From Nocardia sp. (GTDB taxonomy: Bacteria > Actinomycetota > Actinomycetes > Mycobacteriales > Mycobacteriaceae): a DNA stretch of 64,000 bases. The notes beneath the pieces were generated by a model that did not search any database, was not told the origin of the DNA, and saw only the letters and a list, made by a program, of their open reading frames with translations. Position numbers and translations under genes: made by a program. The stretch spans positions 17,450 to 81,449 of the forward strand of contig NZ_JAODNK010000001.1 of assembly GCF_025465275.1 (NCBI RefSeq), in the 5' to 3' direction. Each line of letters begins with the position of its first letter. The stretch's first letter is position 1. This document shows, piece after piece, positions 41,281-51,384 of the stretch.

Positions 41281-42495
41281 ATGCGAATCCGCGAGCAGGC
41301 CAGGGGTTCCGCACCCCGGCACCCGAGTATCCCCGGCGGTCGACTGCGCGTTCTGGTGGTCGCCGAATCCTTCCTTCCCCAGGTCAACGGCGTCACCAAT
41401 TCGGTGCGGCGGGTCCTGGATCACCTTGCCTCCAAGGGCCACGAGGCCGTACTTGTAGCCCCGACCGGACCGGCGAAGTACGCCGGATTCCGGGTGCACG
41501 TGGTGCGCGGGGCGCGCCTGCCGTTCTATCGGGACTTCCGGATCGGCCTGGAAACGCGCCGCCGCTTGCGCAAGATCATGCGTGAATTCGAGCCGGACGT
41601 CGTGCACATCGCCTCCCCGGCGACGCTCGGCTATCAGGCAGCCAAGGTGGCGACCGAGCTGGATGTGCCGACCGTGGCCATCTACCAGACCGACCTGATC
41701 GGTTTCGCCGAGCGCTACGATCTGCCGGGCGGCGTGCGCACCATGGTCGCGCTCACCCGGCGCATTCATCTTCAGGTGGATCGCACCCTCGCGCCCTCGA
41801 CCGCCAGCCTGCGGCAGCTGGAACTGATGGGCATTCCCGGGCTGGCACGCTGGCCGCGCGGCGTGGATCTGGACCAGTTCGGGCCGTTCCGCCGCTCGGA
41901 AGAATTGCGAAAACGACTGGCCCCCAACGGGGAACTGCTGATCGGCTATATCGGCCGGCTCGCACCGGAGAAGGAACTCGAGCTGCTCGCGCATCTGCGG
42001 CCGCTGCCCGGGGTTCGGCTGGTCATCGTCGGCGGTGGTCCGGAGGAGAAGCGGCTCCGGAAACTGCTGCCGGGTGCGGCCTTCCTCGGTGTGCTGCACG
42101 GCGCGGAGCTGGCCGCGGCCTACGCCTCGCTGGATGTCTTCGTGCACACCGGCCGTCACGAAACCTATTGCCAGGCAGCGCAGGAGGCGATGGCCTCCGG
42201 TGTTCCGGTGGTAGCGCCGAAGTCCGGCGGCCCGATCGATGTGGTCACAGCGGGTGCCGGATTCCTTTATCCCCCGGGCAATGCCGAGGCGCTCGTCGAC
42301 TTCGTGCGCCGTTTGATCGACGATCCGAAACTGCGCGCCCAGACCGCTGAGATTGCCCAGCGCAGTGTGCAGGACCGCTCCTGGACCGCAGTGAACAACC
42401 TGCTCGTCCGCCACTACCGCGAAGTGATCGCGGACCGCCGCCGACTGCCGGTCGAAGGCGACCTCCGCAGCCCGCTCTCCAAGGAGGCCTCCTGA
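41281..42495 (+). CDS. GDP-mannose-dependent alpha-mannosyltransferase, GT4 (MgtA-like)
   Basis: This 404-residue GT-B fold glycosyltransferase is most like the mycobacterial MgtA (Rv0557), which adds mannose to a glycolipid carrier. The first domain starts LRVLVVAESFLPQVNGVTNSV, the second has IGYIGRLAPEKELELLAHL and the EX7E motif (HETYCQAAQEAMASG). The start ATG 41281 follows GGAGGGGACCG. It overlaps the next gene, a UDP-sugar dehydrogenase, by one base. A role in cell-envelope mannolipids is likely but the acceptor is not proven. Confidence 0.88.
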   Translation: MRIREQARGSAPRHPSIPGGRLRVLVVAESFLPQVNGVTNSVRRVLDHLASKGHEAVLVAPTGPAKYAGFRVHVVRGARLPFYRDFRIGLETRRRLRKIMREFEPDVVHIASPATLGYQAAKVATELDVPTVAIYQTDLIGFAERYDLPGGVRTMVALTRRIHLQVDRTLAPSTASLRQLELMGIPGLARWPRGVDLDQFGPFRRSEELRKRLAPNGELLIGYIGRLAPEKELELLAHLRPLPGVRLVIVGGGPEEKRLRKLLPGAAFLGVLHGAELAAAYASLDVFVHTGRHETYCQAAQEAMASGVPVVAPKSGGPIDVVTAGAGFLYPPGNAEALVDFVRRLIDDPKLRAQTAEIAQRSVQDRSWTAVNNLLVRHYREVIADRRRLPVEGDLRSPLSKEAS

Positions 42496-43946
42496 TGCTG
42501 CGCATCTCCGTGATCGGTACCGGCTACCTCGGTGCCACGCATGCCGCGGGCATGGCCGAGCTCGGCTTCGAAGTGCTCGGTGTGGACAACAATCCGGCCA
42601 AGGCGGACGCGCTGTCGGCGGGCCGGGTGCCGTTCCACGAGCCCGGGCTGCCCGAGTTGCTGGCCGGGCACGTCGCGAAGGGCCGGCTGCGGTTCGGCAC
42701 CTCGCTGGTGGCCGCCGCCCGATTCGCCGATGTCCATTTCCTCTGTGTGGGAACGCCGGCCGGGCTGAACGGCGCGGCCGATCTGTCCCAGCTGTATGCC
42801 GCCCTCGACGGGCTGGTTCCGCATCTGACCCGCAACTGCCTGATCGTCGGCAAATCGACGGTGCCGGTCGGCACCGCCGAGGTGCTGATGACCCGAATCG
42901 CCGAGCTCGCGCCGCCGGGAATCTCGGTGGATCTGGCCTGGAATCCGGAATTCCTGCGCGAGGGTCACGCGGTGCACGACACGCTGAGCCCCAATCGCCT
43001 GGTGTTCGGCGTGACCAGTCCGGATGCGGAATGGGCGCTGCGCCAGGTCTATGCGACGCCGATCGCCGCCGGTTCGCCGGTTGTGATCACGAATCTGCCG
43101 ACCGCGGAATTGATCAAGGTCTCCGCGAATGCCTTTCTGGCGACCAAGATCTCGTTCATCAATGCGATGGCGGAACTGTGTGAGCTCACCGGCGCGGATG
43201 TGACGCTGCTGGCCGATGCCCTCGGCCACGACGACCGCATCGGCCGCAAATTCCTCGGCGCCGGACTGGGTTACGGCGGCGGCTGCCTGCCCAAGGATGT
43301 CCGCGCCCTCATTGCCCGCGCCACGGAATTGGGTGCGGGCGAATCCGTCGACTTCCTGCGCGATATCGACACCATCAACCTGCGCCGCCGCGAGCGCGTG
43401 GTCCGCGAGACCCTGGACCTGTTGCGCGCCACCGGTTCCCATCGAGTGGGCATCCTCGGCATCGCCTTCAAACCCCTTTCCGACGATGTCCGCGACTCCC
43501 CGGCCCTGGATGTGGCCATCCGCCTACAGGCCGCAGGCGTCGAAGTCACCGCGTTCGACCCGGCCGCCACCGCCACCGCCACCGCCGTAGCTCCCCAACT
43601 CGTCTACGCCGCGACCGCCGCCGCAGCCCTCCACGAGGCGGACGTAGTACTGCACCTCACCGAATGGCGCGAATTCCGCGACCTGGACCCGTCTTTCCTC
43701 CGCACCGTGGCCCGCGGCCGCACCCTCATCGACACCCGCAACACCCTCGACCCCGAACCCTGGCTCGCCGCCGGCTGGGATTTCCGCGCCCTGGGCCGCC
43801 TCGTCGAACCCCGCCCCGCAACCTCCCACCCGGAGCCCCTGCGCCCCGCCCCGATCCGCCAGTCCCGCCGCACCCTCGAAGCCCCTGCCGCAATGGCAGA
43901 TTCACCCCTGAACCGCCTCCGAGCCCGAGTCCGCCGCACCGCCTGA
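42495..43946 (+). CDS. UDP-glucose/GDP-mannose 6-dehydrogenase family protein
   Basis: This 483-residue enzyme oxidises a nucleotide sugar to the uronic acid in two NAD-dependent steps. The N-terminal Rossmann motif ISVIGTGYLGATHAAGMA, catalytic Cys near residue 264 in GYGGGCLPKDVRAL, Lys in ELIKVSANAFLATKISFINAMAE, and C-terminal domain (GILGIAFKPLSDDVRDSPALDV) are intact. The ATG overlaps the mannosyltransferase stop by one base. The final 60 residues are Pro/Arg-rich with no clear domain. It corresponds to UdgA-type proteins in mycobacteria. Confidence 0.93.
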   Translation: MLRISVIGTGYLGATHAAGMAELGFEVLGVDNNPAKADALSAGRVPFHEPGLPELLAGHVAKGRLRFGTSLVAAARFADVHFLCVGTPAGLNGAADLSQLYAALDGLVPHLTRNCLIVGKSTVPVGTAEVLMTRIAELAPPGISVDLAWNPEFLREGHAVHDTLSPNRLVFGVTSPDAEWALRQVYATPIAAGSPVVITNLPTAELIKVSANAFLATKISFINAMAELCELTGADVTLLADALGHDDRIGRKFLGAGLGYGGGCLPKDVRALIARATELGAGESVDFLRDIDTINLRRRERVVRETLDLLRATGSHRVGILGIAFKPLSDDVRDSPALDVAIRLQAAGVEVTAFDPAATATATAVAPQLVYAATAAAALHEADVVLHLTEWREFRDLDPSFLRTVARGRTLIDTRNTLDPEPWLAAGWDFRALGRLVEPRPATSHPEPLRPAPIRQSRRTLEAPAAMADSPLNRLRARVRRTA

Positions 43947-43969
43947 GCCCCCGCGCACTCTTTCGCCCC

Positions 43970-44003
43970 CCGCGCACGAATCCTGTGGCGATTTCGTGCG
44001 CGG
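43970..44003 (+). terminator. Hairpin after the nucleotide-sugar dehydrogenase gene
   Basis: CCGCGCACGAA pairs perfectly with TTCGTGCGCGG around a 12-nt loop, 24 bp after the stop. The remaining gap to 44231 (about 230 bp) shows no gene; the TGTAACTATGT stretch near 44188 may be part of a promoter. Confidence 0.75.
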
Positions 44004-44231
44004 CAGGCCAGCTTGTGCGCGGTGGCCGGGGTTTGGCAGGCGCTGTGGGATTCGGGAGTGATGGCACGGATTGTCCGTGTCCGCCGGAGGCGCGGCCAGG
44101 GCCGGGTGGTGTGGCTTTCGGGCGAATAAATGCCGGAACTGCATGTAATCGGTCTTTGCGATTCCTCCCCAACCGGACCTACCGGCATGTAACTATGTGC
44201 CTGATTTGCAGGACTCTGGTTGGGAGCATGT

Positions 44232-45182
44232 GTGACTGGGGTGGGGACGCTGGCATCGCGGGCGATCGGGTTGATCGCTCTGCTGGTGCTGGCCGTGGTC
44301 GCCCTGCGCGGGTACATCCCGGGCACCGGCGGACCGTCCACCTCGGGCACGCCTTCGGCGGTGACGCTGGCCCTGATGCCGGTGCTGCTGCTGGTCTCGG
44401 TGGTGATTCTGGCTGCGGGCGTGGTCAATAGCCAGCATCGGCTGCCGCTGGCCATGCCGGAGCCGGAGCGCGAGACGGACCGGCGCGGTACGGGTCTGAG
44501 CAAACTCACCCTGCTGGTACTGGTCGGGCTGGCGGCCGTTGCGCTGCTGCTCACCGCGGTGGCGTCGATCTATCTGGTCGGGCCGGGCCACAAGGACGCA
44601 CCGGAGCAGACGATCTCGACGCAGGCCCCGAGCACCGGTGTGACCCAGCCGGTCGAGAACGTCGCGCCGCCGCAGGACTCGATCTCCACGCCTGCGCTGA
44701 GCGGCACCGCCCTGCTGCTGGTCGCGATCGGTGCGGTGGTGCTGGTGCTGGTCGCCATGACCGGGCTGGTGGTGGTCGCGGTCAGCTCCAATCGTGGTCC
44801 GGTGGCGAAAGCCGCAGGGCACGTGCCTAGTACGCCGATCGAGGCGGTCTCGCTGGCCAAGGTCGCGGAAATGGGCCTGGCGGCCATGATCGCGCCCGGC
44901 CAGGATCCGCGTACCGCCATCATCGCCTGCTATGTCGCCATGGAACGCGGTCTGGCGCAGGCGCGGGAGGTGGCCCCGCTGGCCTCGGACACCCCGTCGG
45001 AGGTGCTGGCCCGCGCCTTCGACCGCGGCTTCCTGCACGACGCGTCGGCGCGGGAACTGGTGTCGCTCTTCGAGGAAGCACGGTTCAGCCCGCACTCCAT
45101 GCTGGAGTGGCAGCGGATGCGGGCCGAACAGCTGCTGCGTATCGTATTGGCTGATCTGCAGGGACAGGCGGAAGCACCATGA
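44232..45182 (+). CDS. DUF4129 domain membrane protein
   Basis: This 316-residue protein has about four membrane helices (residues 8-26, 42-62, 90-110 and 158-182) and a C-terminal cytoplasmic DUF4129 domain (IIACYVAMERGLAQAREVAPLASDTPSEVLARAFDRG). Such proteins are regular members of MoxR-DUF58 clusters. The start is GTG 44232 with GGGAG at 6-bp spacing; TTG 44220 is possible. It overlaps the next gene by 4 bp (ATGA), and starts a five-gene cluster. The cluster is thought to act in folding or metal insertion of VWA proteins, but is uncharacterised here. Confidence 0.88.
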   Translation: MTGVGTLASRAIGLIALLVLAVVALRGYIPGTGGPSTSGTPSAVTLALMPVLLLVSVVILAAGVVNSQHRLPLAMPEPERETDRRGTGLSKLTLLVLVGLAAVALLLTAVASIYLVGPGHKDAPEQTISTQAPSTGVTQPVENVAPPQDSISTPALSGTALLLVAIGAVVLVLVAMTGLVVVAVSSNRGPVAKAAGHVPSTPIEAVSLAKVAEMGLAAMIAPGQDPRTAIIACYVAMERGLAQAREVAPLASDTPSEVLARAFDRGFLHDASARELVSLFEEARFSPHSMLEWQRMRAEQLLRIVLADLQGQAEAP

Positions 45183-45682
45183 ACCGGGTTGCGATCGTAC
45201 TGATCGGACTGATCCTGGCGGGTCTGTTCGAACTTTTCGCCCTGAATCACGAGCGGGACACCCTGCTGCCGATCGCCGGCATTCCGGTCGCCGGTGCGCT
45301 GTGCCTGCTGGTCTGGTCACTGCTGGAACGCGCCCGCCGCTATCGCCCCACCGGCCCGGACGATCACGAGATCGACAATGGGCCCGCCGAAATGCTGCAG
45401 CGCTGGCAGGCCCGCGCCCAGATGCTCGCCGACCGCGCGGAAGGCACCCGCGCCGACTGGGACCGGCATCTGCGACCCTTGCTGGCCAAGGAGTTCGAGA
45501 GCAACAGCGGACATCGTATGGCCAAGAATCGGCGTGCCCACGAGGCCGCCGGGCAGCTACAGTTCGGTCCCGAACTGTGGCGGTGGGTGGATCCCGCCAA
45601 TGTGGCGCTGCGCGATCAGACCAATCCGGCGCCGGGCCGACCGGCGCTGGACGAGATCCTGCGCCGCCTCCAGAACATGTGA
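45179..45682 (+). CDS. Conserved membrane protein of the MoxR cluster
   Basis: This 167-residue protein has two membrane helices at the N-terminus (about 5-22 and 30-50) and a charged soluble part. I do not recognise a named family. The soluble part is rich in Arg/Trp and contains EIDNGPAEMLQRWQARAQMLAD and PELWRWVDPAN. It overlaps the DUF4129 gene and lies 26 bp before moxR, so it probably assists that module. Confidence 0.8.
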   Translation: MNRVAIVLIGLILAGLFELFALNHERDTLLPIAGIPVAGALCLLVWSLLERARRYRPTGPDDHEIDNGPAEMLQRWQARAQMLADRAEGTRADWDRHLRPLLAKEFESNSGHRMAKNRRAHEAAGQLQFGPELWRWVDPANVALRDQTNPAPGRPALDEILRRLQNM

Positions 45683-45708
45683 AACAGGGTTTGAATGCGA
45701 GAACTGAC

Positions 45709-46671
<963 letters not shown>

Positions 46672-46791
46672 GCACCCCATGAGGTGCACATGAAGCGGAC
46701 GACGTGCTCGGTGAGTACGACACGAGGTGGACAGTCGGAGGACACCTCGCGCGCTACGCACGCGCTCACACTTGACTGTCGGCTCGAGAGT

Positions 46792-46897
46792 CTTCGTCAT
46801 CCCGGCGCGCTTTCGGCCGGGATCCACCGGGGTGTAGGAGATCCTGGCCAAACGCATGCCGGGATGACGAAGAGTGGCTCTGCCGGGATGACGAGAG
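46792..46897. repeat. Interspersed CGTCATCCCGGC-type inverted repeat, copy 2, inside the moxR cluster
   Basis: Left arm CTTCGTCATCCCGGC (46792-46806) is the exact reverse complement of GCCGGGATGACGAAG (46858-46872). The inside holds CGGCCGGGATCCACC and CTGGCCA as in copy 1 (21705-21774). A further half-unit (TGCCGGGATGACGAGAG) runs to 46897. It separates moxR from the DUF58 gene. Confidence 0.85.
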
Positions 46898-46909
46898 TTG
46901 CGGGTGTGT

Positions 46910-48187
46910 ATGAAGCACCGTGATCTGAGTACCGCGGCGGAGACCGAATTGCGGTGGCGGCCCGCGCCGTTGGTGTTCATGCTGGCCGCGGTTTCAGTGC
47001 CGGCGCTGGTGCTGGCGATCGTGCTGGGGCACTGGCAGTTAGCGGTGTTCGCGGCGCCCATGCTCGGGGTGCTGGCGACCGCGCCGCTACAGCAGACCCG
47101 CACCAAGATTCAGGTCGACGGCGTCGGAGTACTGCGCTGCTTCGAGACCGAAGAGGTGGTGCTGACGGCGGCGGCGTTCGTGGAGAGTGGGCACGCCCTG
47201 TTGCGTATGCATTCCCAGGTGATCCACGGCATGGAAGTGCGGGTGGAGGAGGCGTTCGATTCGGGCGCGGCGCCGGCGGGAATGCGGTTGGCGCTGTCGG
47301 CGCCGCGCTGGGGCCGGTATCCGGTGCCGTTGCGGATCACCGCCCTGAGTCCGGCGGGATTGTCCGTGGCCTCGGTGCAGCTGCCCGCCGGTGAGGTGTT
47401 CGTCTATCCGATCGCCGATCCGCAGCGAATGGAATTGCCGCGCACCGAACTTCCCGAGCGCATCGGCACCCACCTGACCCGCCGCCACGGTCCCGGTGTG
47501 GAATTCGCGGATGTGCGCGCGTACGCGCCCGGCGATCAGCTGCGCACGGTGAACTGGGCGGTGAGCGCCCGCCGCGGGCGGTTGTTCGTGACCGAGCGCT
47601 TCACCAACCGGGCCGCGGATGTGGTTGTGCTGGTGGATACTTCGATGCAGGCGCCGGGCCCGGCCTCGGACTCGCTGGAACTGTCCGTGCGCGGCGCGGC
47701 GCAGGTGGCGCAGTCGGCGCTACAGGCGGGTGACCGCACAGCCGTTGTGTGCCTGGGCCGTTCACCACGCTGGCTGCGCCCCGATATCGGCCGCCGCCAG
47801 TTCTATCGCATTGTCGACACGGTGCTCGACGTGGGCGACGAGCACATTGTGACCTCCGGAACGCTCGCCCCTCATGCAGCCGTTCCGATCGGGGCCGTGG
47901 TGGTCGCCTTCTCCACCCTGCTGGACACCCAATTCGCCTTGTCGCTCATCGATCTTCGCAAGCGAGGCCACGTCGTGGTGGTCGTGGACGTCCTGCGCGG
48001 ACCGCCGTTCGCCGGCGGCCTGGACTCCACGCTGGCCCGCATGTGGCAGCTGGAGCGCACCTCCATGTACCGCGATATGGGCACCGTCGGCGTCGATATC
48101 GTGCCCTGGCCGGAAGACACCCGGCTGGACCAGATCATGCGCCTGTTGCCCGAACATCGCCGTCGCGCTGTGCGAGTGCGCCGATGA
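46910..48187 (+). CDS. DUF58 (VWA-like) domain protein
   Basis: This 425-residue protein has two N-terminal membrane helices (about 18-60), a beta-rich region, and the DUF58 domain. The DUF58 signature RHGPGVEFADVRAYAPGDQLRTVNWAVSARRG is followed by a VWA-like part with VVVLVDTSMQ (MIDAS-like DTS). It is a typical client or partner of MoxR ATPases. I chose ATG 46910 over the TTG at 46898, which lies inside the repeat. It overlaps the next gene by 4 bp. Confidence 0.9.
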   Translation: MKHRDLSTAAETELRWRPAPLVFMLAAVSVPALVLAIVLGHWQLAVFAAPMLGVLATAPLQQTRTKIQVDGVGVLRCFETEEVVLTAAAFVESGHALLRMHSQVIHGMEVRVEEAFDSGAAPAGMRLALSAPRWGRYPVPLRITALSPAGLSVASVQLPAGEVFVYPIADPQRMELPRTELPERIGTHLTRRHGPGVEFADVRAYAPGDQLRTVNWAVSARRGRLFVTERFTNRAADVVVLVDTSMQAPGPASDSLELSVRGAAQVAQSALQAGDRTAVVCLGRSPRWLRPDIGRRQFYRIVDTVLDVGDEHIVTSGTLAPHAAVPIGAVVVAFSTLLDTQFALSLIDLRKRGHVVVVVDVLRGPPFAGGLDSTLARMWQLERTSMYRDMGTVGVDIVPWPEDTRLDQIMRLLPEHRRRAVRVRR

Positions 48188-48615
48188 CCAGATTCCTCGC
48201 CGTATTGTCCGGCTTGTTGCTGACACTGGCTGTGGCCCTGGTGGAACCGTGGGCTGCGATACCGGTGCTGATCTTCGCGGTGGGCGGCTGGCGGTGGCGG
48301 GTCAGTGCGGTGGGCGCGGTACTGGTCGCGCTCGCCGTGCTGACCCTCACCGATACCGGTGCGCTGGTCGCGGGGGCGATCGGGCTGGTCGCCACCACCT
48401 ACCTGCTGAATACGGCGACCGTCGCCGCGCCGGTGGGGGTGGTGCCCACCACCATCCCCTCGGTGGCGGGCGCCCTGGTCTTCACTGTCGCCGCAGGGGC
48501 CGCAACCCTGCTGCCGGCGGGCCTGTCCTGGATTCCGATCGTGGCGCCGATCGCGGTGATCCTGCTGTACGCCTTGATCATTCGAGGACTCGTGGACGAG
48601 CGGCCCAACGCGTAA
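48184..48615 (+). CDS. Small hydrophobic membrane protein of the MoxR cluster
   Basis: This 143-residue protein is almost entirely hydrophobic with four or five helices (about 3-20, 25-42, 45-75, 88-110 and 113-135). No named family was recognised. Its ATG overlaps the DUF58 stop, so the two are coupled. It probably forms a membrane complex with the DUF58 and DUF4129 proteins. Confidence 0.78.
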   Translation: MTRFLAVLSGLLLTLAVALVEPWAAIPVLIFAVGGWRWRVSAVGAVLVALAVLTLTDTGALVAGAIGLVATTYLLNTATVAAPVGVVPTTIPSVAGALVFTVAAGAATLLPAGLSWIPIVAPIAVILLYALIIRGLVDERPNA

Positions 48616-48643
48616 CCGCTGATCGGGCAGCGGCGGACGGCCG

Positions 48644-48991
48644 CTATTGGAGGGCGGGCGGCATACGAGTCGGCTTGATGCGTCCGGCGTCGATGAGGGC
48701 GCGGAATGCCGCTGCCTTGCGGGCACATTCGGTCACCGGGCAGCGGCGATGCTGTTGCATGGCGCGGTGCGCCTCCTGCACATCGAGCTGATGGTCGGGT
48801 ACTCCGTGGGACCAGGCGGAGGAAAGAAGGGCGGAATCGGCAGATGCGCTGTGCTCGTTGCTGATTCGCTCGCGGATCCGTTCCACCGACAATCTGTCTG
48901 GATCTCGATGTGGTTGATGCAGGCTCGCGACCGTTACGGCCATGATCGTGAGCATTGCCAGGGTGGCTGTGAACACCTGCCAGCCGGCCAT
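48644..48991 (-). CDS. Hypothetical protein with N-terminal membrane anchor
   Basis: This 115-residue protein has one membrane helix (about 4-22: VFTATLAMLTIMAVTVASL) followed by a soluble part rich in Arg and His with two cysteines close together (RRCPVTECARKAAAFRALIDAGRI). The CPxxxC-like pair could bind metal or form a disulfide. I do not recognise a family. It is convergent with the MoxR cluster and divergent from an AraC-type regulator gene. Confidence 0.7.
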   Translation of the reverse strand: MAGWQVFTATLAMLTIMAVTVASLHQPHRDPDRLSVERIRERISNEHSASADSALLSSAWSHGVPDHQLDVQEAHRAMQQHRRCPVTECARKAAAFRALIDAGRIKPTRMPPALQ

Positions 48992-49175
48992 TGGTTCACC
49001 TTCTCCATGTTCTCGTTCGCTATCGGGTGTAGTTCGCTAGATATTCACCATAAGCCCGGAGGTGCCGCTTGTTCCAGTACTTCATAGGTCAGAAACAGCC
49101 GAATTTCGGCCTATAACAGCAACTTACCGGCCGGTTCCGGTCCTAAGTACGCCGAGAGTTTGCGAAGCTTTTACT

Positions 49176-50210
49176 GTGACCGACGGCCAAGCGCAGTTGC
49201 GTTCCATTACCAGTGCGGCACTGCTGGTCGAGTTCGCCTCCGGGCGGGGCATCACCACGCCCACCCTGTTGCGCGGCACGGGTATCCGGGAAGCCGATCT
49301 GGTCGACTCGACCGCCGAGATCACCCTCGGCCAGGAGTTGGCCCTGATGCGCAATGTCGTGGCCGGAGTGGGCGACGAACCGGGCATGGGCCTGATGGCC
49401 GGGCTTTTGTGTCATCCGCCCAGCCTCGGCGTCCTCGGATTCGCGCTGATGAGTTGCCCGACCGTGCGCGATGCTGTCGGCCTGGCGCTGCGCTATGCCG
49501 ACCTGTCCTTCACTGTCGCAAGGCATCACCTGGTCATCGATGGTGCGGATGTCTCCATAGTGCGCGACGACAGCGGCGTCCCACGCGAGGTGCGGCGTTT
49601 CGCGGTGGAGCGGGATGTGGCGGCAATCTGGACAATTCAGCAGGACGTGCTGCCCATGCGCCCGCCCATCACCCGCGTCGCCGTGGCCTTCCCGCCGCAT
49701 CCGGTCTACGAGATGTTCGGCGCCATGCTCGGTGTCGAGGAGGTCGTCTTCAATGCCGCCCGCTCGGTGGTGACCGGGCCGGCCGATATCCAGAGTCTGC
49801 AACTGCCGCAGGCGAATACGGCCACCGCCCGCTTCTACGAACAGCAGTGCGCCGACCTCGTGCAGCGCCGCCGCAGCCGGGTGGGAATCAGCGGTCGGGT
49901 CCGCCAGCTCCTGATCAGCCGCGGCGGTGTCGCCGATCAATCCCGCATTGCCGCGGCGCTCGATCTCAGCGTCCGCACCCTGCGCCGCCGCCTGGCCGAC
50001 GAGGGCACCACCTTCCGTGAACTGACCACCGAGACCATCGGCCTACTGGCAGAAGAACTTCTCATAACGGGCTTAACGGTCGAACAGGCAGCAGTCCGGC
50101 TCGGCTACGCCAGCGTTTCGGCGTTCACCGCCGCCTTCCGCTCCTGGAAAGGCCAGTCTCCCGGACAATTCGCCCGCGAGAACCGCGGACGAGTCTCGGC
50201 ACGTATGTAA
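49176..50210 (+). CDS. AraC family transcriptional regulator
   Basis: This 344-residue regulator has the N-terminal arabinose-binding-like domain (residues 20-200, with GMGLMAGLLCHPPSLGVLGFALMSCPTVRDAV) and a C-terminal AraC helix-turn-helix (about 250-335: IAAALDLSVRTLRRRLADEGTTFRELTTE and VEQAAVRLGYASVSAFTAAFRSWKGQSPGQF). GTG 49176 is chosen because residues before it are not family-like; there is no clear ribosome site. It ends at a strong hairpin facing the steroid genes. A role in the steroid regulon is possible but unproven. Confidence 0.9.
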   Translation: MTDGQAQLRSITSAALLVEFASGRGITTPTLLRGTGIREADLVDSTAEITLGQELALMRNVVAGVGDEPGMGLMAGLLCHPPSLGVLGFALMSCPTVRDAVGLALRYADLSFTVARHHLVIDGADVSIVRDDSGVPREVRRFAVERDVAAIWTIQQDVLPMRPPITRVAVAFPPHPVYEMFGAMLGVEEVVFNAARSVVTGPADIQSLQLPQANTATARFYEQQCADLVQRRRSRVGISGRVRQLLISRGGVADQSRIAAALDLSVRTLRRRLADEGTTFRELTTETIGLLAEELLITGLTVEQAAVRLGYASVSAFTAAFRSWKGQSPGQFARENRGRVSARM

Positions 50211-50262
50211 GCCGCCTCGACGCCTGGCCCGAAACAGTCTCGAAATCTGTCCCAAAACAATA

Positions 50263-50290
50263 GGGCCGCGACCGAATTCGGTCGCGGCCC
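50263..50290. terminator. Perfect 28-bp palindrome between araC-type gene and chsH3
   Basis: A fully symmetric sequence beginning GGGCCGCGACCGAATT forms a long stem with minimal loop between two convergent genes, 52 and 15 bp from their stop codons. Confidence 0.88.
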
Positions 50291-50305
50291 CTACTGTCAC
50301 TCGAG

Positions 50306-51169
50306 TCAGTCGGTGTAGGTCAGCACCACATCGGCAAGCACCGGTGCGTCGTTGCGCTCCACAACGGTTACGGCAATGAGCAATTCGCCGTCGCGCTTCC
50401 AGATGCGGCTGCGCAGGGTCTCGCCAGGGTAGAGCACGCCCGCGAAGCGGGTCCGGAAACCGGCCACACGGGTGGCGTCCGAATCCAGCACCGCGTCGGT
50501 GGCGGCCTTGCAGACCAGGCCGTAGGTGCACAGGCCGTGCAGGATCGGATCGGGGAAGCCCGCATTGCGGGCGAACTCGGGGTCCGAATGCAGCGGATTG
50601 CGGTCACCGCACATGCGGTACAGCAGTGCCTGCTGCGGCAGGGTCGGGGTGAGCACCTCGAAATCCGGTGCGCGGTCCGGGAGTTCGGTCTTGGAGCTGG
50701 GGCCGCGTTCGCCGCCGAAACCGCCCTCGCCCTTGGCGAAGATGGAAGAGCGTGCGGTCCACAGCAATTCGCCGTCCGAGCTGGTGGCGGTGTGCTCCTG
50801 CCAGATCACCGCGGCCGAGCCCTTGTCCCAGATCTCGCTGATGCGGCGCTCGAAGGTGGCCTTGCCGGAGGCCGGGATCGGGCGATGCACCGTGATCTCC
50901 TGGCTGCCGTGCACCACATTGGCGAGGTCGATCTCGACGCCGGGGAACTTAACCTGCGGCGGCTCGGTCTCGTGGAAGAACGGTGCGACGGTCGCGAAGG
51001 TCGGCAGCACCTGCGGCGCCCGGTCGTCCAGGTAGCGCAGCTCGGCCGGATCGGTCCAGCGCCCGCCCGCGCCCAGCGCCAGGTGGTACAGCTGCACATC
51101 GGACGGCGTCCAGCTGAAATCGACGGACGGAAGTACCGCGCCGAGAGCGATATTCGGATCGATGGGCAT
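50306..51169 (-). CDS. chsH3: Double hot-dog enoyl-CoA hydratase (ChsH3, Rv3538-like)
   Basis: This 287-residue double hot-dog hydratase aligns along its length with M. tuberculosis Rv3538, a steroid side-chain enoyl-CoA hydratase. Shared strings include VLPTFATVAPFF, ISEIWDKGSAAVIWQE, FAKGEGGFGGERGPS, and the catalytic region LLYRMCGDRNPLHSDPEFA followed by FPDPILHGLCTYGLVCKA. The catalytic Asp/His pair lies in GDRNPLHSD. ATG 51169 follows CGAGGAGAAC. It is downstream of kstD on the same strand, with two hairpins in the 210-bp gap. Confidence 0.93.
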   Translation of the reverse strand: MPIDPNIALGAVLPSVDFSWTPSDVQLYHLALGAGGRWTDPAELRYLDDRAPQVLPTFATVAPFFHETEPPQVKFPGVEIDLANVVHGSQEITVHRPIPASGKATFERRISEIWDKGSAAVIWQEHTATSSDGELLWTARSSIFAKGEGGFGGERGPSSKTELPDRAPDFEVLTPTLPQQALLYRMCGDRNPLHSDPEFARNAGFPDPILHGLCTYGLVCKAATDAVLDSDATRVAGFRTRFAGVLYPGETLRSRIWKRDGELLIAVTVVERNDAPVLADVVLTYTD

Positions 51170-51311
51170 GAAGTTCTCCTCGTGAGTTCAGTGGGCGCTC
51201 CCACGCCGCGGACCCACTCGGGTCCGATCCTGCGGCGTATCGGGCGCTCGCGGCAAGCGCCGCGCCCGCCTGCCGGGACTCCGTCAGGAGTCGGCCGTAT
51301 GAAGTTGGAGA

Positions 51312-51384
51312 GGGTTGGGCGCGGGCTCGACGTGACCCGGACTCGCGCCCAACCCGGTCCTGAACCGGGTTGGGACGGTTCAGG
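51312..51384 (-). terminator. Two adjacent hairpins between kstD and chsH3
   Basis: One has a perfect 12-bp stem GGGTTGGGCGCG/CGCGCCCAACCC (51312-51355). The other has CCTGAACCG/CGGTTCAGG (51359-51384) and includes the kstD stop codon. They may terminate or attenuate transcription before chsH3. Confidence 0.65.

Noticed and set aside
46672..46909. Insertion sequence between moxR and the DUF58 gene
   Set aside because: Inverted repeats are present but there is no transposase frame and no target duplication I can see.
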